From NCBI RefSeq assembly GCF_001013905.1, contig NZ_LN831790.1:3176001-3240000 (forward strand): a DNA stretch of 64,000 nt, given 5' to 3'. This DNA comes from Streptomyces leeuwenhoekii. GTDB taxonomy: Bacteria > Actinomycetota > Actinomycetes > Streptomycetales > Streptomycetaceae. The notes beneath the pieces were generated by a model that did not search any database, was not told the DNA's origin, and saw only the letters and a list, made by a program, of their open reading frames with translations. This document shows positions 1 through 7,795 of the stretch, piece by piece. A program made the position numbers and the translations under genes. Each line of letters begins with the position of its first letter. Within the stretch, counting starts at the first letter, position 1.

Positions 1-292
1 GCGGATCGTGTTCAAGGAGCTGCTGCCCAACCTGTGGACGCCGATCATCATTCAGTCCACGCTGATGCTCCCGGCCTTCGTGACCGCCGAAGCGGGCCTG
101 GCCTTCCTCGGGGTCGGCATCATCGACCCGACCCCGGACTGGGGCGTCATGATCCAGCGCGGCGCCCAGTTCTACAACGAGGACATCACCTTCATGCTGT
201 TCCCGGGCCTGTCGATGGTCATCTTCGTTCTCGCCTTCAACCTGCTCGGTGACTCGGTGCGCGACGCGCTCGACCCGAAGTCCAAGCGCTGA
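1..292 (+). CDS. Oligopeptide ABC transporter permease (DppC/OppC type), 5' truncated by window edge
   Basis: The reading frame is open from base 2 and stops at 290-292, so only the last 97 or so residues are present. They contain the end of the BPD_transp_1 fold: a cytoplasmic coupling segment (FKELLPNLW), then the ProC-type stretch AEAGLAFLGVGI...PDWGVMI, and a last hydrophobic helix before the ending GDSVRDALDPKSKR. That ending is typical of DppC/OppC inner-membrane subunits. It lies 84 bp upstream of the binding-protein gene and on the same strand, so it is the first visible gene of a five-gene peptide-import operon. The family assignment is firm; the exact peptide substrate cannot be read from the sequence. 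Confidence 0.9.
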   Translation, partial: RIVFKELLPNLWTPIIIQSTLMLPAFVTAEAGLAFLGVGIIDPTPDWGVMIQRGAQFYNEDITFMLFPGLSMVIFVLAFNLLGDSVRDALDPKSKR

Positions 293-376
293 GCCCCCCT
301 CCCTTCCCCGGCCCGTTCGACGCCGTCCGGCCGGCAGCCCGTCCCGTCCTGTTCGTCCTCTTCAGGCAGGTGCCTC

Positions 377-2137
377 ATGTCCTTCTCCCGCAGAAACTTC
401 CTCATCGCGACCGGTGTGGCCGCGGCGTCGTCCTCCGTCCTGACGGCGTGCGGCGGAGGTGACGGCGGCAACTCCGCCAAGAACGACGCCCCGAAGGTCA
501 GCGGCTCCGAGACGATGGACATCCCGATCGGCACCAAGGCCGACTCGACGGGCCCGGCCCCCGAAGTCAAGGGCGCCACCAAGGGCGGGACGGTCTACTC
601 GCTCGACCAGTTCGACATGGACCACATGGACCCGGGGCAGATCTATGTCTCGACCGAGGCCGCCATCACCGTTCCCCTCCTTCGCGGCCTGACCGGCTAC
701 AAGATCGACGACAAGGGTGGCTGCACCCTGGTCGGCGACGCGGCCACCGACGCGGGAACCATGAAGGACGGCGGCAAGACCTGGTCCTTCACCCTGAAGG
801 ACGGCCTGAAGTGGGAGGACGGCTCGGACGTCACCATGGAGGACGTCCGTCACACCTTCGAGCGCATCTTCGCTTCCTTCATCACCGAGGGCCCGATCTT
901 CGTCCAGACGTGGCTGGAGGGCGGCGACAAGTACAAGGGTCCGTACGAGGGCAAGCACCTGGACTCCATCGAGATCGATGGCAAGACCGTCACCTTCCGC
1001 CTCAAGGAGCCGCGCGGCGACTTCAACTACACCCTCGCCATGCGTGGTTACGCACTGGTGTCGAAGAAGCACGACACCAAGGAGAAGTACGACAAGCGTC
1101 CGTACTCCTGCGGCCCGTACAAGATCGAGAGCCGTAGCGTCGGCAAGTCGATGACGTTCGTGCGCAACGAGCACTGGGACCCGAAGACCGACCCGATCCG
1201 CAACGCCTACCCGGACAAGTTCGTCTTCCAGTTCGGCTACGATCTGATGCCCTCCACCGACCGCTACATCGCAGACAAGGGCAACGACCAGTACGCGGTA
1301 TCGATCTTCAACGAGGTCGCCCCGGAACGCATCGCCCAGGTCCTCACCAACGCCGAGCTGAAGAAGCGCGTTCTCACCGTGGTCGACACGGTCACCTACT
1401 ACTGGCCGATCAACACCACCCGCGTAAAGGACGTCAAGGTCCGCCAGGCCATCAACTACGCTTGGCCGCTGCAGCAGCTTCAGACCATCCGCGGCGGCGC
1501 CGCCAGCACCGAGATGGCCACCACCATCCTCAGCCCGGTGACCCCCGGCCATCAGAAGTTCGACCTGTACGGAAAGACCCAGAAGCCCGGTGGTGACCCG
1601 GCCAAGGCCAAGGAGCTGCTGAAGGAGGCCGGCAAGCTCGGCCACAAGCTGGTCATCGCCTACCAGCAGTCCGACAACTCGGTGAAGCAGGCCGTCGCCA
1701 TCAAGAACGCGCTGGAGGCGGCGGGCTTCGAGGTCGTCAACAAGCAGGTCGACAAGTCGACCTTCTACAGCCAGATCGGCAAGATCGACAACGGTTACGA
1801 CCTCTTCGCCGCCGGCTGGAGCCCGGACTGGCCCAACGGCTACTCGGTCTTCTACCCCTGTTGGTACGGCCCCAACATCGGCGACGGCCGCAACAACTAC
1901 GCCCAGCTGAACGACAAGGGCGTCAACAAGGCGATCGAGGCCGCCGCGAGGATCACGGACCCGGAGCAGGCCAGCAAGGCATGGGGCGACATCGACCGCC
2001 AGATCATGGAGCTGGCCGCAGTCGTCCCGGACTACCACAAGATCCGCAACTGGATGCACGGCTCGAAGATCGGCAACGTGGTCTACGACGCCGGCAACAC
2101 CTGCGTCGCGCTCTGCAAGCTCTACGTGAAGAAGTAA
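377..2137 (+). CDS. Oligopeptide ABC transporter substrate-binding lipoprotein, Tat-type signal
   Basis: A 586-residue solute-binding protein of SBP family 5 (Opp/Dpp). The N-terminus has a twin-arginine motif (SRRNFL, R5-R6) followed by a hydrophobic stretch and a lipobox LTAC with Cys25, so it looks like a Tat-exported lipoprotein anchored outside the membrane. Family landmarks include WSFTLKDGLKWEDG around residues 135-150, then DVRHTFERI and the C-terminal GYDLFAAGWSPDWPNG. It probably captures peptides for the flanking permeases. The ATG follows an AGGCAGGTG Shine-Dalgarno-like stretch. Permease, binding protein, permease, ATPase, ATPase is the order reported for bldKABCDE of S. coelicolor, but paralogous operons share that order, so the bldKB identity is not claimed. 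Confidence 0.92.
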   Translation: MSFSRRNFLIATGVAAASSSVLTACGGGDGGNSAKNDAPKVSGSETMDIPIGTKADSTGPAPEVKGATKGGTVYSLDQFDMDHMDPGQIYVSTEAAITVPLLRGLTGYKIDDKGGCTLVGDAATDAGTMKDGGKTWSFTLKDGLKWEDGSDVTMEDVRHTFERIFASFITEGPIFVQTWLEGGDKYKGPYEGKHLDSIEIDGKTVTFRLKEPRGDFNYTLAMRGYALVSKKHDTKEKYDKRPYSCGPYKIESRSVGKSMTFVRNEHWDPKTDPIRNAYPDKFVFQFGYDLMPSTDRYIADKGNDQYAVSIFNEVAPERIAQVLTNAELKKRVLTVVDTVTYYWPINTTRVKDVKVRQAINYAWPLQQLQTIRGGAASTEMATTILSPVTPGHQKFDLYGKTQKPGGDPAKAKELLKEAGKLGHKLVIAYQQSDNSVKQAVAIKNALEAAGFEVVNKQVDKSTFYSQIGKIDNGYDLFAAGWSPDWPNGYSVFYPCWYGPNIGDGRNNYAQLNDKGVNKAIEAAARITDPEQASKAWGDIDRQIMELAAVVPDYHKIRNWMHGSKIGNVVYDAGNTCVALCKLYVKK

Positions 2138-2149
2138 GCCCACACGACC

Positions 2150-2184
2150 CCGGGGGCGGCCATCACGTTACGGCCGTCCCCCGG
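2150..2184 (+). terminator. Intercistronic hairpin after the binding-protein gene
   Basis: Arms 2150-2161 and 2172-2184 pair as CCGGGGGCGGCC against GGCCGTCCCCCGG with one bulged base and a ten-base loop. It sits in the 101-bp gap between the binding-protein gene and the next permease and has no T tract. It is more likely an mRNA-stabilising or partially terminating hairpin than a full terminator. That would raise the binding protein above the membrane subunits, as is common in such operons; this is inference. Confidence 0.5.
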
Positions 2185-2238
2185 CGGCCCACCCCTCACT
2201 CCCCCGGCGACGGCGCCCCGTCCGGAAAGTCACGCCCC

Positions 2239-3219
2239 ATGCTCCGCTTCCTCGTCCGCCGAGTCTCCGGCGCGCTGGTCATCCTCCTGGTCATCAGCGC
2301 CGTCACCTTCTGGCTCTTCTATGCCGTGCCGCGTGACCCCGCCATGCTGTCCTGCGGCAAGAACTGCACGCCGGAGGCGCTGGCGCAGATCCGGCAGAAC
2401 CTGGGCATCGACGAACCGATCCCGGCCCAGTACTGGCACTGGCTCGTGGGCGTCTTCACCGGTCGCGATTTCGGCGGCTACGGCTACTGTGACGCTCCCT
2501 GCCTCGGCTACTCCTTCGCCAACCGCGAGCCCGTCTTCGGCACGATCATGGACCGGCTGCCGCTGACGCTCTCGCTCGCCTTCGGCGCCGCCGTCGTCTT
2601 CCTGATCATCGGTATCGGCGCGGGCATGATCGCGGCGCTCAAACAGGGCAGGTTCCTGGACAAGTTCGCCAGTTCCCTGTCGCTGCTCGGCTCCTCGCTG
2701 CAGATCTACTTCGTCGGCTACATCGCGATGTACTTTCTGGTGGCCAAACTCGGCCTGTTCAGCCAGCCCTCGTACACGCCGCTGACCGAGAACCCGGCTG
2801 CGTGGTTGTCCGGGCTGCTTCTGCCCTGGTTGGTGCTGGCGATCATCTTCACCGCCAACTACACCCGGATGACCCGCTCCCTGCTGGTGGAGCAGCTCAG
2901 CGAGGACTACGTCCGCACGGCCCGCGCCAAGGGGCTGTCCCGCGCGAACGTATTCTTCCGCTTTGCCTGGCGTGGTGCGATGGGTCCCATCGTCACCGTG
3001 TTCGGCATCGACCTCGGCACCCTGATTGGCGGCGCCATCATCACGGAGTCGGTCTTCAGTCTCCAGGGCATCGGCCGGCTCGCGGTGCAGTCCGTGGACC
3101 AGAGCGACCTGCCCATGCTGCTCGGCGTCACCGTGCTGTCGGCCAGTGCCATCGTGTTCTTCAACATCATCGTCGATGCCGTCTACGCCCTCATCGACCC
3201 GCGAATCCGGCTCGCCTGA
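2239..3219 (+). CDS. Oligopeptide ABC transporter permease (DppB/OppB type)
   Basis: A 326-residue inner-membrane protein. It starts MLRFLVRRVSGALVIL, the usual N-terminal helix of DppB/OppB, has about six transmembrane segments, and carries the cytoplasmic EAA-type loop near residues 220-245 (VRTARAKGLSRANVFFRFAW) that docks onto the ATPases. The frame is open far upstream, but the region before 2239 overlaps the binding-protein gene and does not resemble a permease, so ATG 2239 is chosen. Two Cys pairs occur in the periplasm-facing region (CGKNC, CDAPC), which is unusual for the family and may form extracytoplasmic disulfides (inference). Confidence 0.92.
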   Translation: MLRFLVRRVSGALVILLVISAVTFWLFYAVPRDPAMLSCGKNCTPEALAQIRQNLGIDEPIPAQYWHWLVGVFTGRDFGGYGYCDAPCLGYSFANREPVFGTIMDRLPLTLSLAFGAAVVFLIIGIGAGMIAALKQGRFLDKFASSLSLLGSSLQIYFVGYIAMYFLVAKLGLFSQPSYTPLTENPAAWLSGLLLPWLVLAIIFTANYTRMTRSLLVEQLSEDYVRTARAKGLSRANVFFRFAWRGAMGPIVTVFGIDLGTLIGGAIITESVFSLQGIGRLAVQSVDQSDLPMLLGVTVLSASAIVFFNIIVDAVYALIDPRIRLA

Positions 3220-3288
3220 CCTCCGCCGCCGTCGCGCCCTTCCCACCGCCCCACCCGGCTCCCCCGCATCACCCCCTGGAGCGTCCCC

Positions 3289-4326
3289 GTGACGAGCACC
3301 GATCAGCAGCCCTTCCTCTCCGTCAGGGACCTGAAGGTCCACTTCTCCACCGAGGACGGCATCGTCAAGGCCGTCGACGGTCTCTCCTTCGACCTGGCCA
3401 AGGGCGAGACGCTCGGCATCGTGGGCGAGTCGGGGTCCGGCAAGTCGGTCACCAACCTGGCCATCCTGGGCCTGCACGACCGGCGCCGCACCGCGATCGA
3501 GGGCGAAATCCTGCTCGACGGCAAGGATCTGCTCACCGCCGGAGAGAAGGATCTGGAGCGGCTGCGCGGCAACACCATGTCCATGATCTTCCAGGACGCG
3601 CTGGCCTCGCTGTCTCCGTTCCACACCATTGGCAAGCAGATCGGCGAGACGTACCGCAAGCACACGGGCGCCTCCAAGAAGGAATCCCGGGACCGGGCCG
3701 TCGAGATGCTCAAGCGGGTCGGCATCCCCCAGCCCAACGTGCGCGTGGACGACTACCCGCACCAGTTCTCCGGCGGTATGCGCCAGCGCGCCATGATCGC
3801 GATGGCGCTGGTCTGCGACCCCGAGCTGCTCATCGCGGACGAGCCGACCACGGCCCTCGACGTGACGGTCCAGGCGCAGATCATGGACCTGCTCAAGGAC
3901 CTCCAGCAGGAGTTCGGCACGGCGATCGTCTTCATCACTCACGACCTCGGTGTCATCGCCGACATCGCGGACGACGTGCTGGTGATGTACGGCGGCCGGT
4001 GCGTGGAGCGGGGCACCAAGGAGGAGGTGCTGCGCGCCCCGCAGCACCCGTACACGCTGGGCCTGCTCAGCTCCATGCCGAGCCTGGAGGGACCGGTCGA
4101 CGTGCCGCTGTCACCGATCCCGGGCTCGCCGCCGTCGCTGCTCAACCCGCCCTCCGGCTGCCGCTTCCATCCGCGGTGCGCCTTCACCGACAAGGTCGCG
4201 GACGGGCTGTGCTCCCGTGAGCGGCCAGGGCTGGAGGTGGTGAACGGCCGGGGGTCCGCCTGCCACCTCACGGCGGAACAGCGCCGCGAGGTGTTCGCCG
4301 GCTTCGCCGCTTCCCAGCACAACTGA
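3289..4326 (+). CDS. Oligopeptide ABC transporter ATP-binding protein (DppD/OppD type)
   Basis: A 345-residue ABC ATPase starting with GTG. Walker A is GESGSGKS (residues 46-53), the signature is FSGGMRQR (about 160-167), Walker B is LLIADEPTTALD, and the H-loop is FITHDLG. The C-terminal oligopeptide/dipeptide (oligo_HPY) extension carries the Cys-rich GCRFHPRC segment followed by two further Cys, which is typical of DppD/OppD. It would energise peptide import together with the next gene as a heterodimer under the two permeases. The gap to the preceding permease is 69 bp. Confidence 0.93.
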   Translation: MTSTDQQPFLSVRDLKVHFSTEDGIVKAVDGLSFDLAKGETLGIVGESGSGKSVTNLAILGLHDRRRTAIEGEILLDGKDLLTAGEKDLERLRGNTMSMIFQDALASLSPFHTIGKQIGETYRKHTGASKKESRDRAVEMLKRVGIPQPNVRVDDYPHQFSGGMRQRAMIAMALVCDPELLIADEPTTALDVTVQAQIMDLLKDLQQEFGTAIVFITHDLGVIADIADDVLVMYGGRCVERGTKEEVLRAPQHPYTLGLLSSMPSLEGPVDVPLSPIPGSPPSLLNPPSGCRFHPRCAFTDKVADGLCSRERPGLEVVNGRGSACHLTAEQRREVFAGFAASQHN

Positions 4327-4352
4327 CGTACAAGAGACGGGACTTAACCATC

Positions 4353-5396
4353 ATGAGCAGCGCGGAACCGCTCCTGGACGTCAGCGGTCTGACCAAGCAC
4401 TTCCCCATCAAGGGCGGCTTCCCGATCCGGCGGACCGTCGGCGCCGTCCAGGCCGTCGACGGGCTCGACTTCCAGGTCCACGAGGGCGAGAGCCTCGGCC
4501 TGGTCGGCGAGTCCGGCTGCGGGAAGTCGACCACCGGCCGGCTGATCACCCGCCTGCTGGAGCCGACCGGCGGCACGATCCTCTACCGGGGCCAGGACAT
4601 CACCCACGCCGACCGCAAGCGGCTCGCGCCGGTCCGGTCCGAGATCCAGATGATCTTCCAGGACCCCTACGCGTCCCTCAATCCCCGGCAGACGGTCGGC
4701 AAGATCATCTCCGGGCCGATGGAGATCAACGGGATCAACCCGCCCGGCGGCCGGGAGAAGCGGGTCCGCGAGCTGCTGGAGATCGTCGGTCTCAACCCCG
4801 AGCACTACAACCGCTTCCCACACGAGTTCTCCGGCGGCCAGCGGCAGCGGATCGGGGTGGCCCGTGCCCTGGCGCTGGAGCCCAAGCTGATCGTGGCCGA
4901 CGAGCCGGTCTCCGCGCTGGACGTGTCGATCCAGGCGCAGGTGGTCAATCTGCTCCAGAAGGTCCAGCGGGAACTGGGCATCGCGTTCGTGTTCATCGCC
5001 CACGACCTCGCCGTGGTCCGGCACTTCTCCCAGCGCGTGGCCGTCATGTACCTCGGCAAGATCGTGGAGATCGCCGATCGCGACGACCTGTACGACAACC
5101 CGCGCCACCCCTACACGCGGGCCCTGCTGTCCGCCGTGCCCGAGGCGTCGGTGGACCGGGCGCCCCGCGAGCGCATCCGGCTCACCGGTGACGTGCCCTC
5201 GCCGATCTCCCCGCCGTCCGGCTGCCGCTTCCGCACCCGGTGCTGGAAGGCGACGGAGAAGTGCGCGAGCGAGGCTCCGCCGCTGGCACAGGTGGCGGGC
5301 GACGCGGCGGGCCATCTGACCGCCTGCCACTACCCCGAGACGCAGGAGACCGTGCCGGCTCCCCGCCTCGCCGAAGACCCCGGAGCGACGGCCTGA
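4353..5396 (+). CDS. Oligopeptide ABC transporter ATP-binding protein (DppF/OppF type)
   Basis: A 347-residue ABC ATPase, the second nucleotide-binding subunit. Walker A is GESGCGKS (residues 52-59), the signature is FSGGQRQR, Walker B is LIVADEPVSALD, the H-loop is FIAHDLA, and the C-terminal oligo_HPY segment contains GCRFRTRC. The HFPI..GG opening is characteristic of the F subunit. It is 26 bp after dppD-like and is the last gene of the operon; a strong hairpin terminator follows at 5491-5515. Confidence 0.93.
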   Translation: MSSAEPLLDVSGLTKHFPIKGGFPIRRTVGAVQAVDGLDFQVHEGESLGLVGESGCGKSTTGRLITRLLEPTGGTILYRGQDITHADRKRLAPVRSEIQMIFQDPYASLNPRQTVGKIISGPMEINGINPPGGREKRVRELLEIVGLNPEHYNRFPHEFSGGQRQRIGVARALALEPKLIVADEPVSALDVSIQAQVVNLLQKVQRELGIAFVFIAHDLAVVRHFSQRVAVMYLGKIVEIADRDDLYDNPRHPYTRALLSAVPEASVDRAPRERIRLTGDVPSPISPPSGCRFRTRCWKATEKCASEAPPLAQVAGDAAGHLTACHYPETQETVPAPRLAEDPGATA

Positions 5397-5490
5397 CACC
5401 ACCCCTTTCCCGTCGGCCGCCCCTTCGCGGAACGGACTTCCACGGCTCCTCGACCCGAGCCCGGAAACGTCCCGTTCCCCGGGGAACGAA

Positions 5491-5515
5491 GGCCCGCGCC
5501 TCCGAGGCGCGGGCC
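5491..5515 (+). terminator. Rho-independent-type terminator of the peptide transporter operon
   Basis: A perfect 10-bp stem, GGCCCGCGCC / GGCGCGGGCC, with a TCCGA loop, followed on the plus strand by TTCTTCG. It lies 95 bp after the last ATPase stop, in the gap to convergent typA. Confidence 0.75.
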
Positions 5516-5630
5516 TTCTTCGCGTCGCCACCGGTCCCGCCCGGACTCCTCCGGGGGCGCCGGCCGTCCCCGACGGCGCCGCGGGGCCGGACGGCGACCG
5601 CGGGACCGGGCCCGGAAAGAGGCCGCGAAA

Positions 5631-5671
5631 AAGCCCGGGCGCCCCCACCAGGATGGGGACGCCCGGGCTCG
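5631..5671 (-). terminator. Terminator of typA
   Basis: Arms AGCCCGGGCG-CCCC and GGGG-A-CGCCCGGGCT enclose a short loop. Read on the minus strand the stem is followed by a run of T residues (AAAAA at about 5628-5632 on the plus strand), about 40 bp past the typA stop. Confidence 0.7.
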
Positions 5672-5710
5672 GTGCGGCTCGGGAACCGGTCCGGTCAGGG
5701 ACCGGCCGGG

Positions 5711-7627
5711 TCAGCCGTGCTTGGCGCGGCTCGCGGCCCGGGCGCGCTCACGCTGGTCGAGCACCACCTTGCGGATGCGCACGGCCTCCGGGGTGACCTC
5801 GACGCACTCGTCGTCGCGGCAGAACTCCAGCGACTGCTCCAGCGACAGCTTGCGCGGCGGGACGATCGACTCGGCCACATCGGCCGTGGACGACCGCATG
5901 TTGGTGAGCTTCTTCTCCTTGGTGATGTTGACGTCCATGTCGTCGGAGCGGGAGTTCTCGCCGACGATCATGCCCTCGTACACCTCGGTGCCGGGCTCCA
6001 CGAACAGCACGCCGCGCTCCTGGAGGTTCGTCATCGCGAACGCGGTGACGGAACCGGCGCGGTCGGCGACCAGCGAACCGTTGTTACGGGTCGTCAGGGT
6101 GCCGAACCAGGGCTCGTGGCCCTCGTGGATGGAGTGCGCGATGCCGGTGCCGCGGGTCTGGGTGAGGAACTCCGTCCGGAAGCCGATCAGGCCGCGCGAG
6201 GGGACGACGAACTCCATGCGCACCCAGCCGGAGCCGTGGTTGGACATGTTGTCCATGCGGCCCTTGCGCACGCCCATGAGCTGCGTGACCGCGCCCATGT
6301 GCTCCTCGGGCACGTCGATCGTCATGCGCTCGACCGGCTCGTATACCTTGCCGTCGATCTCCTTGGTGACGACCTGCGGCTTGCCGACGGTCAGCTCGTA
6401 GCCCTCACGGCGCATCTGCTCGACCAGGATGGCCAGCGCCAGCTCACCGCGGCCCTGCACCTCCCAGGCGTCGGGCCGGTCGGTGTCCAGCACCCGCAGC
6501 GACACGTTGCCGATCAGCTCGCGGTCCAGGCGGTCCTTGACCTGGCGGGCGGTGACCTTGCGGTCCTTCACGGCCGCCTTCGCGTCGGCGCCCTTGCCGG
6601 TGCCGCCGCGCCCGACCAGCGGGGAGGTGTTGGTGCCGATGGTCATCGAGATCGCGGGCTCGTCCACCGTGATCAGCGGCAGCGGGACCGGGTTCTCCGG
6701 GTCCGCGAGGGTCTCGCCGATCATGATGTCGGGGATGCCGGCGACCGCGCAGATGTCACCGGGACCGGCCTTCTCCGCGGGCTTGCGGGTGAGCGCCTCG
6801 GTCATCATCAGCTCGCTGATGCGGACGTTCTGCACGGACCCGTCGCGCTTCATCCACGCGACCGTCTGGCCCTTCTTGAGCTCGCCCTGGTGGACGCGGA
6901 GCAGCGCGATCCGGCCGAGGAAGTTGTCGGCGTCCAGGTTGGTCACGTGGGCCTGGAGCGGGGCGCCCTCCTCGTAGGTGGGGGCCGGGATGTGCTCCAG
7001 GATCGTGGTGAAGAACGGCTCCAGGGAGGTGGAGTCGGACGGGACCGTGCCGTCCTCCGGCTTGGTCAGGGAGGCGATGCCGTCCCGGCCGCAGGCGTAG
7101 ACGATCGGGAACTCGATCTGGTCCTCGTCGGCGTCCAGGTCGAGGAAGAGGTCGTAGGTCTCGTTGACGACCTCGTCGATCCGGGCGTCCGGACGGTCCG
7201 TCTTGTTGATGCACAGGATGATCGGCAGCCGGGCCTGGAGCGCCTTGCGCAGCACGAAGCGGGTCTGCGGCAGCGGCCCCTCGGAGGCGTCCACCAGCAG
7301 CACGACACCGTCCACCATGGACAGACCGCGCTCCACCTCACCACCGAAGTCGGCGTGGCCGGGGGTGTCGATGATGTTGATGGTGATCGGGTCCCCGCCG
7401 TCCTTCGGGTGATACTTCACCGCGGTGTTCTTGGCGAGGATCGTGATGCCCTTCTCACGCTCCAGGTCGTTCGAGTCCATCATGCGGTCGTCGACGGAGT
7501 CGAGCTGGTGGGCGGCGAAGGCGCCGGCCTGCTTCAGCATGCCGTCGACGATGGTGGTCTTGCCGTGGTCGACGTGGGCGACGATGGCGACGTTGCGGAT
7601 GTCATGACGTGTGGTGGACACGGCCAT
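5711..7627 (-). CDS. typA: GTP-binding protein TypA/BipA (translational GTPase)
   Basis: A 638-residue ribosome-associated GTPase of the EF-G/LepA superfamily. G1 is AHVDHGKTT (residues 17-25), G3 is DTPGHADF and G4 is NKTDRPDAR, followed by domain II, the EF-G C-like domain and the BipA-specific C-terminus ending in a basic [13 protein letters not shown]. Full-length TypA is about 610-640 residues. The frame stays open 30 codons upstream, but ATG 7627 ([12 protein letters not shown]) is preceded by a GGGAG Shine-Dalgarno sequence and gives the conserved N-terminus. The family acts in ribosome assembly and stress adaptation. It is separated by only 168 bp from the minus-strand lipoprotein gene upstream. 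Confidence 0.96.
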   Translation of the reverse strand: MAVSTTRHDIRNVAIVAHVDHGKTTIVDGMLKQAGAFAAHQLDSVDDRMMDSNDLEREKGITILAKNTAVKYHPKDGGDPITINIIDTPGHADFGGEVERGLSMVDGVVLLVDASEGPLPQTRFVLRKALQARLPIILCINKTDRPDARIDEVVNETYDLFLDLDADEDQIEFPIVYACGRDGIASLTKPEDGTVPSDSTSLEPFFTTILEHIPAPTYEEGAPLQAHVTNLDADNFLGRIALLRVHQGELKKGQTVAWMKRDGSVQNVRISELMMTEALTRKPAEKAGPGDICAVAGIPDIMIGETLADPENPVPLPLITVDEPAISMTIGTNTSPLVGRGGTGKGADAKAAVKDRKVTARQVKDRLDRELIGNVSLRVLDTDRPDAWEVQGRGELALAILVEQMRREGYELTVGKPQVVTKEIDGKVYEPVERMTIDVPEEHMGAVTQLMGVRKGRMDNMSNHGSGWVRMEFVVPSRGLIGFRTEFLTQTRGTGIAHSIHEGHEPWFGTLTTRNNGSLVADRAGSVTAFAMTNLQERGVLFVEPGTEVYEGMIVGENSRSDDMDVNITKEKKLTNMRSSTADVAESIVPPRKLSLEQSLEFCRDDECVEVTPEAVRIRKVVLDQRERARAASRAKHG

Positions 7628-7795
7628 ATTGCGGCGTACTCCCGGAGTGTGAGGAATGCCCTGCGCGTACGTCTGTGTTACGCGGGCCCTGCCGGGCGGA
7701 ACATGCCACGGCCTCACCCCATGGTACGGGGCCGCCGCCGGGACGGCGTGCCGGGTACGTCGGCGCAGCTCACCGCCCGGCCGGGACGAAACGGC

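Noticed and set aside
1861..2238. Upstream extension of the DppB-type permease
   Set aside because: It overlaps the binding-protein gene in another frame; the permease homology begins at ATG 2239.
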